Source: Diospyros lotus
Taxonomy: Eukaryota; Streptophyta; Magnoliopsida; Ericales; Ebenaceae
Direction of reading: 5' to 3'
Assembly (NCBI RefSeq): GCF_014633365.1
Contig: NC_068346.1
Coordinates: forward strand, 15,645,030 to 15,709,029
DNA: 64,000 nt
The notes beneath the pieces were generated by a model that worked only from the letters and a program-made list of their open reading frames with translations, was not told the DNA's origin and searched no databases. This document shows, in pieces, positions 23,098-35,281 of this stretch (position 1 is the first letter of the stretch; each line of letters begins with the position of its first letter). Made by a program: the position numbers and the translations under genes.

Positions 23098-26000
23098 GTG
23101 AGAAAGAGTAGACACCCAAGAGGGGGGTGAAATGGGTTTTTAAAAACTTTTCAATTTAAAGCAACCTTATGCATAGAAAAATGCTTAACCTTTTAAGGGC
23201 TTTTTGAAAATATCTATTAAAAGATTTGTCTTTAGTTGATCAAGGAAATAATGATGTGAGAATATCTTGGAGAGAAAAAGTATTTTACAAGACCAAATTT
23301 TAGAACAAATATTGAAAACTGCAAATGCTGGAAATAAAACTTGATTAGCTGAAATGTAAGGAGAAATTAACAATGCAGCACACAAGGAATTTTATAGTGG
23401 TTCAACCCAACTAGCTTACTCCACTTCCTTAGCTCCTCACCAAATATTTCAAAAATCCACTATAGCTTTTACAGGGTTAGTTATAACCTCAGATTTTGAC
23501 AGGTGCAACTATAACCACTGCTTTTCATTGGCTCAGTAGCAACAAATTACAAAGCTTTACAAAGATTTTTAAATGCTCAAACTGAAACCACTGCCTTTTA
23601 AAGGATGAGGCATAACCTCTTTCCTTTTAGAGATCATGCAAAACCATAGAAGATTACAAGAAGTAAAGAATAAAGCCTAGAGAAATTTTTACAATATATC
23701 ACTTAAAGAAGATAACTTCTCACAAAATAAAGAGAGAGTAGAAGAATTAAGAAGATAAGCACTATTTCTTTCTTTTTTTGATTGAGGATAAAGACTTGAA
23801 GAATCTTTTTAGCTCAAGATATAAGTAGAAGGTATTCGAGAACAACAACCTTGATCTTTGTAATACCTCGGATTTTTAAACTCAAATATGAGGTGATACC
23901 TAAGGTTATTAGGTTCTAATACTTGAGGAAATATGTCATTTAAAAGGATTATAGAAGCCTTGAGACAAATGTTCAATTTCTGAACCAGTGGCAAAATCGT
24001 AAATATTGAAGTCGGGTAAAAGTATAATTTATCTAAAATCTTGTGGTGCTAAGTGTAATTTATCCATTTTTCAGGGACCAAAAAGTGCAATTTAAAAATA
24101 GCCCGGGGACCAAGTTGCAAAGGGTCTAAGTGTAGTTACGTGAAAAGTTCAGGCCGAAGCGTCGTTTGTTGAAACCTTAAAATATCGCTTCAAAATATAT
24201 TGGATTTCAAACTCAAATCAAATGTAGCTTTGGATCGTTTTGAAATCCAAGTCTAAGTCTTTGTTAAAGTAAGTCTTCTCCAAGTCTTCTTTAAGTCTTT
24301 GTTAAGTCTTTTCCAAGTATTTTCTAAGTCTTTTGCTTAGTCTCCAAGCTAGAGACATGTGGCAAGCTTCCATTAGTTATTTGGAAGAAAAGATAAGATC
24401 ACATGATGGCTCATAATGACCCCCTGAGGTGGCATTGCATGATTGGCCATAAAAACTAATTAGTCTCCAAGTTTGATAAAGTCTCCAAACCTTATCTTCA
24501 ATGACACATGGCAAACAACTATTGGACTACTTGGAAGCTAAGTTAAGGACTCATGATGACCCTTGAGGTGGTGACATGTGGTTGGTTCAAAAAGTCTATA
24601 AATAGGGGCCTATGTTAATCACAAATCATTTCAAACATTCTAAAGGAGAATCTCTTCCAAATTGCGGGAAACAAAGGGGAAGGTATTGTTCTTGAGAAAA
24701 AGAAGAGAATCATGCAAAAAAAAGGAAGAAAATCAGTGGAGAATCGAGGGGGAACGAGCCTCGTCGGAGTTTTTGAGTCTTTCTCGAAGTTCATGTCAAG
24801 CAGTCAGAAAACCCATCCTGCTCGTTGTAAACCATGCTTCCTAAGATAATTATTCAAGGTGAGTGATTCCTGCATGTTTTGTGACACTTTGAGTATTTGT
24901 TGCTTCACTTGTGTGTGGATGTTGGCTTGCATAACATGCCTTTGTGGCTTACACGTCTTATTTTCCCTTGGCTATGCATATTCCTTCTGCTTTGTCATAT
25001 ATCATGTTTGTGTTGGTGACTGTGGCTAGTTGTTGGGCCATCATGGAGGAACTTTTGCTCTTACGGTGAGCCAGGGGTGACTGTGATAACTGCGGGGGTG
25101 ATTGCAACACCCTGACATTGTTACCACAGGGGTGGATTTCATAACAACATTATTGCATTTGCACACACATGCATTTCCTTTTCTGAGTCACTCACTTAGA
25201 TGTTATTATCTAACTTGGGTGTTTCATACCCCTGAGATATTCAACATCCCAGGTATATCGGAAGTACCAGGTGTTCCAGGTTCTAGTTCGAGCAAAGGCA
25301 ACGAGGTGGTGCTGAGCTAGCTTTGGGTTTTGCAACTAACTTTAGCTTTTATTTCATTATGTACCCTTATAACCAAGTGATGTATTGTAATAGCAGCTAG
25401 GACACTCAAAGTTGTAAAGGGTGTGTGTGTGGGTGTCCTACAATTGTACCTGCTGTGATGTGTTATGTTTTATGGAGTATTGAAGGTCGTATGCATTTCT
25501 TGAACTTGCAAAGGAAATCTAGTGGAAATCCCTTTATTTAGATTTGGTTAAGCTTTCAGGTTCGATCCAATACTTCTGTTGGTAAGGGTTTCCATAATGC
25601 CCGTAGGTGATGTCTTAATTATATTTTAAGTTATTGCGTATTTGGAAAAGTGGGGTGTTATAATCTTCATCTTCATCTCCTTTTATAGTTGCTGTCATGA
25701 GGGAGATATATTCAAGAAATAGCTTTTTCTTTCCTTAAAATAATCATTAGAATATTTAAATATCATGCTAAATAATTGAGAAAAAATTGAGAGCAATTTT
25801 GAAGCCTTAATTGTCAAGAATGTGCATTAAAATCACTTGCAATGGCTAGTTTAACGGTTATATTTTTTAGTTTCAGCACAAAAATAATCAACTCATATAG
25901 GTCTTAATTACTCGAGTAAGTTTGATCATTAATCGACTATTGATGCTCATTAGTCGAGTAACTTTTGATTACACTCGATTATACTCAACAAATACTCGAT

Positions 26001-27180
26001 TATACTCAACAGCTACTCGATTATGTAAAGACATGAATTTAATACTCAACTATCACTTACAAATAGTCGATTATACAATAACTTTTACTCAATTGCTCAT
26101 GAAAAATACTCGATTAAAAGAGAATAAAACTTCATAATCATTGTTCAAACATAATTACTCGATTATGGAATAGAGATACTTGACTAATACAAGATTTTAC
26201 TTGACTTTGCTCATCTTTTAGTTGACTAATCAAGAAATGAAATTTGAAATTTGTCTTGGAATAATGTTCGATTTAACACAAATAATACTTGAGTATGACT
26301 TTGATCACTCGATTACTTTTGATATAACCAAAACTTGCAATAAATACTCGATTTATTCTATGCCTTACTCGACTATTCAATCAACATATATTGTTTTGAA
26401 TATCATCTTCAAAATAATCAACATCTAAATATCATAAGCATTAAGCTTAACTATAAAACACAATTTTCTTATCAACATAAAAATAATATAAACCTTAAGC
26501 TCAAACAAACACAAGTGTTATTTGTGAACTAACTTTCCAAATACATTTATTTGGTTACATAGAAAGCCTTAGAAGATAAATGAGATATTTTAAAGCACAT
26601 GGCTTTGACAACAAGTTGAGAATAATATATGTTACTCAACTAAAAGATTCCCTTTTCTAGATTTAAATGAGAATAATTTTACTAGGATCATACATTACTA
26701 TACAGTATGTAACATAAAGGTGCATCATGATAACTTTATGAAACACTCACATGAAATATTCATAAGTTAAGTAACTTACATTTACTTGACTAAAACATAT
26801 AGAACATAGCAAATATGTTGAGCCCAAAATATGTTAATTAACAACACAACATATATCACAAAGATGCCATAGCTTGATCATCATGATATCTTGTTTATAT
26901 TTATCAAAACAAGAGCACATATCAACTTAACAAAGCATATATGACTTCTATTATATAAGCTCTAAGCCATCATACACATATACTAATAATGCATACTTCG
27001 AGTAATTCTTGAAAGATAGAAACTTTAGAATCTTATTACTCAAATGCATTGATCCTAAACTTGATTCTTAGAATAGACAAGCAACACTTGAAATATTTTT
27101 GCTTATCATGTGACTGCTACACTACCCTACACATTTATTTATCAAAATAATAACCAAATTCATCAAACATTAATCCTCTT
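23098..27180 (-). repeat. SIRE-like copia LTR remnant, split by a solo LTR
   Basis: The start (tgagaaagagtagacacccaag followed by aggggggtgaaatggg) matches the first bases of the intact copia LTR at 61133, and 'tttatagtggttcaacccaa' near 23391 matches its position about 250 bp in. After the solo LTR (23859-25662) the remnant resumes and carries many tactcgatta words, comparable to the TAGTCGACTA array of the intact LTR. The right edge is approximate. Confidence 0.5.
23859..25662 (-). mobile_element. Chromovirus-like solo LTR, 1.8 kb
   Basis: On the plus strand it begins TGTAATACCTCGG and ends GGGGTGTTATA, flanked by ATCTT at 23854-23858 and 25663-25667. Read on the minus strand it starts TATAACACCCC, which matches the tgtaacacccc start at 46188 apart from one change that looks like CpG decay. 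It contains the gene-like but unsupported frames 24662-24844 and 25102-25320. Confidence 0.75.
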
Positions 27181-27189
27181 GTTAAAGCA

Positions 27190-27545
27190 GGTATAGGGCG
27201 ATTATACTCGACAGTGTGCGAGTATGCGTGTAGTATAATTTTAAATTTATATTTCGGTGAGTTCGAGTCAGTTCACAGGGAGATTATTTATAGATTAAAA
27301 CAAAAATCACAAAAGATTTGATTTTAGGAGGTGATTAAGATGATTTAAAGGCAAGAATTAAAACTAAACTAACATTGAATTTAAGCAATTTGGGTTAAGA
27401 CAATTTTAGTGTTAAAATCAATTAATTCCCAATTTAATAGAAAAGATCAGTAATATTCATTTGAATTAAGTTTTGCAGATCTATCAGTAATTTTATTTCA
27501 AGATAATGATAATTCTTGTTTAAAGAATCTCCATAATGATAATTC
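27190..27545 (-). repeat. Athila-type LTR fragment
   Basis: 'tatactcgacagtgtgcgag', 'gggttaagacaattttagtg' and 'agataatgataattcttg' follow the same order as tatactcgtcagtgtacgag and its followers in the intact Athila LTR at 30848-31225. It is truncated at its right by the next LTR fragment. Confidence 0.55.
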
Positions 27546-28881
27546 TGAGGCTGTGCGCGGAGGAGGCTGACGGTGGACGTGGTGGCGGCTGGCGAGGACG
27601 GCGGTGCGGTTGCAACTAGCGGCGGCTGCGGAGGTGGCTGGCAGCTGGCATGCGTAGGGGGGTGGCTGCGAGGTTGTTCATGCACATAAGAAGTTGGGAG
27701 GAGAAAGGAAGAAGAAAGAAAAAGAGAAAAAGAAAAAAAGAAAAAGAAAAGAAAGGAAAAAAAAAAGATGAAGAAAATAGGGAAAATGAGAAAAAATTTG
27801 AGAAAAATAGGAAAAAGCTTTAAAAAATTTTCAAAAAATTCTAAGAATTAATTTGGATCTATAGAAGCATGCCGAAGCCAAGAAATTGTCTAGGCACGCA
27901 TTTCGAGGTTAGGGCACTCATACCAAGGAAACTTGAGAGCTAAGTTAAGGTGAGTGATTCGATTTAGCACTTGGTTTTGGTTTATTGCAAATGATTTTGA
28001 CTCTTGATCAGTTAGCTTCAAGTGCCTAATCTGGTTTCATACAAACGATTTTTGCATATGGTTGGTTAGTGAGTGGTTTTACCCTCTAAACCTTGGGTGG
28101 TTCTATGCGAATGATTTGCCCAAATTATTTTTGATTTATCAACATATTGTGCATGTTAAATTTATTATATCATGTGTCAAGTGGATATGTTTTGTAAAAA
28201 TGAAAGGCGTGTGGTTTTCATAGCATTGATATATTTGGATTCATGTCATTGTTATGATGTTCAGTGGAACGAGATGAGGTCTCCTTGAGAATGTCGCTAC
28301 GTTAATCCCGCTAGAGGTGTGGAATGTGTTTTCCATGGGTGACCGTCGATGTGCAACCAGGGATTAAGTATGTTGAGGTGTTTTCTCAAGGTTGACATGT
28401 TATTCGTTTATGTTGTGCTTATGATCATACATATGTTCTATAAAACTGTTTTGTACCATCATTTAAATGTTTCAATATCTAATCTGGGTTATGCCCCTAG
28501 AATATTCAAATGTTCTAGATGGGGATTTAACAAAGGCGAAGGCGTGGCTAGTTAAGGGCCAATGGAAAATGAGCGAGATCACTATTTACATTTTCAAGTC
28601 ATGTAATCCTTATTTGATTTAGAAGATAATATGTATGAATGGTTTAGTAATCTATGTTATTTAGTCTTGTTATTTTTGTTGCGTAATGATATGCCTTACT
28701 TAGTTTAAGTCTACTGAACTTGTTAGCTAAGTGGGCAAGATTGGGGTTCTAGGATTTTGTGAGCATGTGAAAATTGTTCTTTGAGACACTATGTGTGACA
28801 AACTTATGTATGGCAAAAAAAAAAAAAAAAAATCCCACTAAATCCCTTATAGTGGCATGCCCGACAAGGTGGGGTGTTACA
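27546..28881 (-). repeat. Chromovirus-like LTR fragment, reversed
   Basis: It ends in ggtggggtgttaca, the reverse complement of TGTAACACCCC at 46188. Its GC-rich and purine-rich front (27550-27780) mirrors 47290-47700 on the other strand. It is truncated at its left, so no TSD can be tested. The frame 27434-27685 is an artefact of the GC-rich block. Confidence 0.5.
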
Positions 28882-29999
28882 CAAAAAGACTAATGCAAGA
28901 CTTTCACGAAAGAGATTGAGTACTTTACGAGGCAGGGATATCGACCAAACGAGAAAAATCCAACAAACTAGCCACTAAGTAAGAAGACCTTATCAAGTTA
29001 GCAAAGTAATCTAATATGGGGTTTATAAGTTTCACTCCCTAGATGAAGTATTACCACACACCTAGGCGTTGGACAACTTGAAGAGATACTACTAGTAATA
29101 ATCCAAATAGTTATGTTTTTCTTTAATTTTTATTACGTGTAATCTAGTTTTTGTCATTGTTATTTTAAGTTCTCCTTGCAATCATGAATTTGCTTCCCTA
29201 CGAGGCCTTATCTATTTAGAAGTCGTTAACCCAAATAGAGGTAACATTAGTTATAATTTAGTATCTCTCACTTAAGCAATAACTATTTGTGTATCATACA
29301 TGCATAAACTAAACAAAGGGATTGGTAACCAGCTAGCTAGCACTAGACCATGCAGAATGTGAACATGGTACCTTTTTTCACAAATGATGACCCATTTTAG
29401 GGTCAAACTAATAATTAGATACACCAACGCACAAATCGAATGGTATGCAATGTGATCGTCCCCAATAAGAGATGATAGATAGACTTAATCTACTCAAGAA
29501 AGTATACAACTAACAAAGGTTAACAATAGCGAAGACATTCAAATATCCTTAGGCAACTAAGATGCCCAAAACGAACCCAAGGACTTGGATTCTCAAAGGA
29601 TTGTTGAACCCTTGGGGGTTTACTTAACAAACTTGGTCATGATTATGAAACATTCAAAACATGAATGAGAATTAAAACAAAACATTCAAGTACAATAGAG
29701 AAAAGAAAGAAACAAACAGAAATAGCCTATTCATTAAACTATAAAATACATTAAAAAAGAATTTAACAAAATGAAGCTAAGGTAGAGAAAATGAAAAACT
29801 ACCTCTAGGTTAAAAGTGATTGCATCTATATCTACACCTAGTAAGCATTCACGAATCTCATGAGCAAGGAATTAAAATCCTCATCCAGTAGCTTGCTTGT
29901 GAACAATAATGTGGACATTAGATTAACAAAACTCGATAAGTCCTTATTGATATTCCAAGTAAGCCAATTACAGCATGTCAATTGCCTTTTTCTCAACAT
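28882..29999. other. Unassigned repeat-rich DNA, no gene seen
   Basis: I find no coding frame with recognisable motifs, no RNA gene and no clear terminal repeats. It is probably older retroelement debris. Confidence 0.4.
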
Positions 30000-30004
30000 C
30001 CTTT

Positions 30005-30699
30005 TGATGTGAACCCATGATGGAACAAAGCCAAAGGAACCCATAAAAGATTGAAACGAACCCTAGAAAAGCTAAAATCGAATATAAGGCAAAGAATTCT
30101 CGACCTGTTGATTCATGAACCAAGAACCTAGATTATATTAAAATCTAGACCCGTTGATATGCATAAACAAGAACCAAGAATTGTGTTGTTGAACGCCACA
30201 AAGACTGCCCAAATCTTTGATAAGTTCAGGTCTTGAACGCCACAAATAAATAAATCCTTTGATAAGTTTGAAGTTTTGTTCTTTGAAGGACAAGATAGAA
30301 AAACGCAAAATCTCTCAAATTCAATTCATAATAATCTTCTTCTTTCGTTTGCAATGGAAAAACCTTTAAATAAGAAAAAATAATTAAATCCTAATTCTAC
30401 TTGAAAAATAATAAAAATCCTAAACCTATTCATAAACTAAATCCTAAATCTAATGGGTTTTAGTTAGCCCAATCCAAATAGAAGTAGAAATAACAAAAGT
30501 AACTAAATCAAACTACAAGTTGGAATAACAAAACTAACATAATGCAACTACAAGTTGAAATAATAAAACTAACTCAATCCTAAATTACATAGGAAATAAG
30601 TAAATAACTTGCTAAACAAGAATCCAATTTTTGATAAGGATGACTGGATTGACTGATAACATTGCATCATTGTTAGTCGGCTCTCCATGATTCTCATCA
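30005..30699 (-). repeat. 3' LTR of gutted element
   Basis: It starts TGATGTGAACCC and ends TTCTCATCA on the plus strand. It is a direct repeat of 44715-45451; the right copy has a few short insertions. Confidence 0.75.
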
Positions 30700-30757
30700 T
30701 TCCCTTCCTCTTGAAGACGATTCGTCCTCGAATCATAAACTAGAACAATCAACTTGT
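30700..30757 (-). other. Polypurine tract and pol tail of gutted element
   Basis: Plus-strand ttcccttcctcttg (30700-30713) is a purine tract on the minus strand, next to the LTR. It lies in the frame that encodes DSRTNRLQEEGNDE, the last recognisable piece of a pol polyprotein. The interior is interrupted here by the Athila TSD TCGGC. Confidence 0.6.
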
Positions 30758-30762
30758 CGGCT

Positions 30763-32784
30763 GACTGCACTCTCACCCTGCAATTAAAACACAAAACAAA
30801 ACACAATAAAAATTTTATATTTTATTTATTTATTTAGGCGAGAGGTTTATACTCGTCAGTGTACGAGTGCAGTTGTAGTTCAAATTTAAATTTATACTTT
30901 CTGGATAAGTCCAGGTCGTCTACTGAGAGATTTATTTATGGCAAAAGAAAAAAAAGAATGTCACACACACGCACACGCATTTAGATGGATTGATAACATG
31001 ATTTTTTATAATTTTTTTAGATAACAAATACTAGAAAATAAAGCAAGACAGAAGTTGAAATAAATACTAAACGTGAGAATATGAAATTGGAAAGTACTTG
31101 AGTTAAGACAATTTCAGTGCCAACCCGTTGATTCCCAAATATTAGCATAAAAGATTAGCAACATTAATTTAATTTCAGATATGAGGATTTGTTATTAAAT
31201 GCAATTAAAGATAATGATAGCTTTAGTTTAAGCAATCCCCATACATGATATGCGGGATTCTAATTTAAGAAACTACCATAAATTTAATTACAATTAATAC
31301 ACAAAACAACTAAATTAATTATCCGGGTTTGGGTATGATAGCGTTTCCAGTTCTAGTAACTCTCATGCGTGACATGAAAGCTCTAAGTTAGGTTTACGCT
31401 CCAATCCAAACCTAGTGATTTTTCAATAATCAAAACAAACTCATATTGAAGTTTAAACCAATGTTACTCATTTAAAGCGTAGCTTTCTTTGGGAATCATT
31501 GGCGTTAGACACTGTCCTTGCCTTAACCCAAGATTAGATTTAGCTACTCATCTCTATTAAATTAATTGACAACAATTTAAATGACATAATTTAAATAACA
31601 GAATTTAAATGACAGGAATTAAAATAGAAGAAACTAACCGGCCATTTAGGCGGTAGATAATTAAAATACAAGAATTAAAATTGCAAGAATTTAAAGGCAT
31701 AAACTAACCGTCCATTTAGGCGGTGAACAATTAAATGACAAGAATTAAAATTGCAAGAATTTAAAGGCATAAACTAACCGTCCATTTAGGCGGTGAATAA
31801 TAAAGTAATAATAAATGACATAAGAATTTAAAAGAAGAAAGGAAGAAAGTAAGATCACAAGAGAAAATACTAAAGAAAATGAGAGAGAACAAAAGCAATT
31901 CTCAAAGAGAGAATTCTAAGGAAATAACTAAACTTTGATTCAAGAATAATAATCACACTTACAAATGCAATCAAGTGATCTATTTATAGGCCACAAGATG
32001 CAATACAAACCACACAATTTCAATTATTCAACTAGACATAATTATATCTAATGGGCACTCACACACTTAAAGTTAAATGGATTTTAGCTATAATACACAT
32101 CTAATATTAAATGGATTTTAGCTATAATATCCACCTAATAGTTAAGTGGATTTTAGCTAAAAAACACACCTAATAAAGCTCTCACATAAAAAATAAAAAT
32201 AGATTTCTATAAATTGATTTTTAATCTTCATTAGGATTAAAAATAATCCTTGGGCCTTCTCCAAATAATATCTTCCATGGGTTGCTCAAATTGGGCCTTA
32301 ATTCTTCATGGGCTTAAATTCTTCATGGACTTTAATTTTTCATGTGCTTGATTTCTTCATGGACTTGAATTCTTCATGGGCTTGATTTCTCCATGGGTTT
32401 GATTTCTTCATGGACTTGAATTCTTCATGGACTTTAAGTCTTCATGGGCTTTAATTCTTCATGCCTAAAAAAAATAAAAATAATTTAATATTATTAATAA
32501 ATTATATATTATATATATGTATTACACATGGCACATATATATATATATTATATTATATTATATATATTACATGAATGCATATAATGATGTATATGTATTA
32601 TATATAATTTTATATATTATTATTATTATTATTAAATTTTACTTTAAAATTTCATTTCATTCATTTTTCAATTTAAACTTGCATATAACCATAAAATATA
32701 TATTAATATCTAATTTAAACTATTTTTAAGATCAAAAGAAGGGTATAATTATAACAAAATTTTTATAAAATTAACCACTAATCA
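30763..32784 (-). repeat. 3' LTR of Athila-type element
   Basis: Plus-strand ends are TGACTGCACTC and CCACTAATCA. It is nearly identical to 42450-44483. The internal triplicated 'tttaggcggt' words (31650, 31720, 31790) and the run of 'cttcatgg' words (32270-32460) are shared by both copies. Confidence 0.9.
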
Positions 32785-32797
32785 TACCCCCCAACTT
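32785..32797 (-). other. Polypurine tract of Athila-type element
   Basis: Plus taccccccaactt reads aagttggggggta on the minus strand, directly next to the 3' LTR. Two further copies of this tract occur inside the element. Confidence 0.75.
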
Positions 32798-34216
32798 AAA
32801 CATTGCTAGTCCCTTAGCAATCAGATTATACACCTGCCAAACTTTATTCACAATAACTGTATGAATGTAAAAATTTCAAATTCGAAACCGAAATGCATAA
32901 AATTAAATAAATAATTTAGCATTCTAAATCAGATTTTTGGTTAAAGGTCATACAATCTCAGGAATGGAAATTAGGATAACCAACACACAGACTTACTCCC
33001 TCGAAGTTTTGACTTCAAATCTTACTATGGATTTTCTCTCCAATAAAAAGGATTCCTCAAGTGTACACACAAGGGGGTGCACCGTTATAAGAGTAAATGC
33101 AGAACAAGTTCAAAACTCGGTGCCATCCCAAATACAAGGAACGTATTTTCATGAAAGAACAGGGAAATTGACATAGCTTCATGATTGGAATAATGCTCTA
33201 GACGAGTAACTTCTGAATTTAAACATGATTCCCTACTCCAAACTCAAATTCTGAGATCACATGATTTATAGCATAAAAAAGGACCAGACTGGGTTGTAAT
33301 GGGGCTATAAGGTTAATACGGGTTGTCAAAGAAAAGGTAGAGTGTGCAAAGGGTGTGTCGGGATTTTTTTTTTTAGCATTTATTTTGAAACAGTTATGCT
33401 GAATAACTAAGAGAATTTGCCCCCTTTTTTCACTTTTTTTTTTCTTCTTTTTTTTTTTCTTCTTTTTTTTCTTCTTCTTCTTTTGAAATATGAAAATAGA
33501 TAAACAGACTAATTCCCAAAGTCACACCAGGTTGGATAAAATTCATATGGTTATGGGTTAAACAAGGGTAACGAAAGAAGTTGTACTACAAATGGCTCAA
33601 ATGGGCTAACAAGAGGTTGATTTAAAGAAAAAAAAAAATAGGCTCAAAATGAAAGAAATTGATCCCCCTATCATGCTTCTCAGTCATCTAATTCATAGTT
33701 TGAAACCAGTCAAATTCATCCGCTATCATACTAGACATTCAAAGCGAATTGATATTTTGAAGCCATTGAAAAGATAAGATAAACAAGAGAGCATATTTAG
33801 AGTAAGTGTTATTTCACTCAGAATTAACGGTTATTAGGCTCAAACACTTGCTTAGGTAATAGTCTCCACTTCTGTTGAGGGATCATACAGTGTACTAATC
33901 AGTTAATTACTGTTACCTTTGACTTTATGACCGATAACCAATTTCTAAATTTTGAATCCCTGATGAATGTAAATTACTTATTCTCATGCATAAACGTTTT
34001 CAAATGAGAAATCAATGCATTCATGTTTCGTATTGTAAACTTAACCGGCTATCAGTGCATAACTTTAAAGCTTTAGGAATAGCATTATTTAAAACACATA
34101 ATAATTTTTGTTTTTTATAAGAGCAGATAAAGACAATCAATTCCCACAAGACTACAAACTAGTAATTACAAACTCACAGTTAAATATAAACCAGATGATT
34201 CATGACTAGACCTTAC

Positions 34217-34228
34217 ACCCCCCAACTT
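34217..34228 (-). other. Internal polypurine-tract copy
   Basis: accccccaactt, followed by gaattgca, matches the tract at 32786 and the one at 36501. It lies just beyond the 3' side of the LOG-like ORF. Confidence 0.5.
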
Positions 34229-34392
34229 GAATTGCAGTAATAAATCAGGGTTGTTAGGAATACCTGTAACTCCACAAGTCCATAGATTTGCTGTGAACTG
34301 CTAAAACTTAAACAACAAATGAGCACACCATATATATATATTTATATTTTCACACCAAAATAAAAATTTCATGCAAGTCATAAGATAAGCAA

Positions 34393-34590
34393 AATGCGTC
34401 TCAAGAGTACAAAAAGTACTCCTTACTCAGCCATCTTATCAAAGACTTTGCTAACAACATTCCACAGTTTTGTTTTGTTTTGTTTTTTTTTTTTTTTAAA
34501 AAACACAACCAAGAAAAATTCTGCGAGTTGTACAATAACTAGATGCGTCTCAAGAGTACAAAAAGTACTCCTTACTCAGCCATCTTATTA
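34393..34590. repeat. 48-bp direct repeat pair related to the Cys-rich ORF
   Basis: Two nearly identical copies (34393-34442 and 34541-34590) begin 'atgcgtctcaagagt' and hold 'actccttactcagccatctt'. A third, longer version of the same wording lies at 35579-35625 inside the Cys-rich ORF. Thus part of the ORF sequence was duplicated into the region downstream of the LOG-like gene. Confidence 0.65.
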
Positions 34591-34601
34591 AAGAGCATTT
34601 C

Positions 34602-35261
34602 TCACAGTGATAAATCTAAATTAATCGGACCCCTTTGGCGCTTGTTACTAATTGCCTTAGACCAGTCTATCCGAGGCTCATGAGGATCGTACTGTGGAAC
34701 ATAAGCATGTAATTTCTCTAACAGCTTATCAATGGTGGATGCAGAAATGAGAATCTTTCTTGCTGAACGAGAAATGAACTGTTGGTCCACAGCCTGATCA
34801 AGAAAAGAGAGTAACCCATCGAAAAAATGGTTAACATTTAAAAGTCCAATGGGTTTGGTATGGAGATTACTCTTGGCCCAGGAGATTATACAAAAGATTT
34901 CTTCAAGTGTTCCAAAACCTCCTAGTAAAGCAATGAAGGCATCTGACTGATAAATCTTACAAGCCATGCGCTCAGACATAGAAGTCGTTTCTATAAGTTG
35001 ACCGCGTGTAATCCAGGAAATATGTGGTTCAGCTAAAGGGATTGGCATTATACCTACCACAGATGAATTTCCAAGATGTACAGCTTGTGAAACATAACCA
35101 TTCAATCCACGACTTCCCCCTCCATATACCAAATTAATTTTTTTCTCTCCTAATTTTTTACCAAGTTCGTTCGCTGCAAGTGCGTAACAAATATCACTCC
35201 CAAGTTGAGAGCCACAAAGTACACATATGGTTTTAATTTGACGAACGAACTGCCCTTCCAT
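34602..35261 (-). CDS. LOG: LOG-like cytokinin riboside 5'-monophosphate phosphoribohydrolase
   Basis: An intact 219-codon frame with a true ATG. LOG enzymes hydrolyse cytokinin nucleotides directly to free, active bases and ribose 5-phosphate in the plant cytosol and nucleus. The whole fold is recognisable: KTICVLCGSQLGS at the N-terminus, LVYGGGSRGLNG at 44-55 (nucleotide loop), VSQAVHLGNSSVVGIMP, then SMSERMACKIYQSDAFIAL (94-112) and LGGFGTLEEI (113-122), the signature GGxGTxxE. Arg98 and Glu121, the positions of the catalytic pair in the family, are kept. The Pro that usually precedes GGxGT is Leu113, the usual GLMG is GLNG, and the C-terminus is atypical. Length fits plant LOGs (about 210-225). 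Plant LOG genes have several introns and this copy has none in its coding region, so an RNA-derived capture is likely. It lies on the element's sense strand between pol and the 3' LTR, 167 bp after the Cys-rich ORF. Activity is unproven. Confidence 0.93.
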   Translation of the reverse strand: MEGQFVRQIKTICVLCGSQLGSDICYALAANELGKKLGEKKINLVYGGGSRGLNGYVSQAVHLGNSSVVGIMPIPLAEPHISWITRGQLIETTSMSERMACKIYQSDAFIALLGGFGTLEEIFCIISWAKSNLHTKPIGLLNVNHFFDGLLSFLDQAVDQQFISRSARKILISASTIDKLLEKLHAYVPQYDPHEPRIDWSKAISNKRQRGPINLDLSL

Positions 35262-35281
35262 GTTTGTTTCTTTTGTATGTC

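Larger units (their letters stand above)
32798..34601 (-). other. Long non-coding 3' region of Athila-type element
   Basis: No open frame with recognisable motifs is present. It contains homopolymer runs (33363-33485), a second purine tract (34217-34228) and a 48-bp repeat pair (34393-34442, 34541-34590). It may act as the 3' untranslated region of the accessory genes. Confidence 0.5.

Noticed and set aside
24662..25320. Two small plus-strand frames within 23859-25662
   Set aside because: They lie inside a solo LTR defined by a TSD and show no domain.
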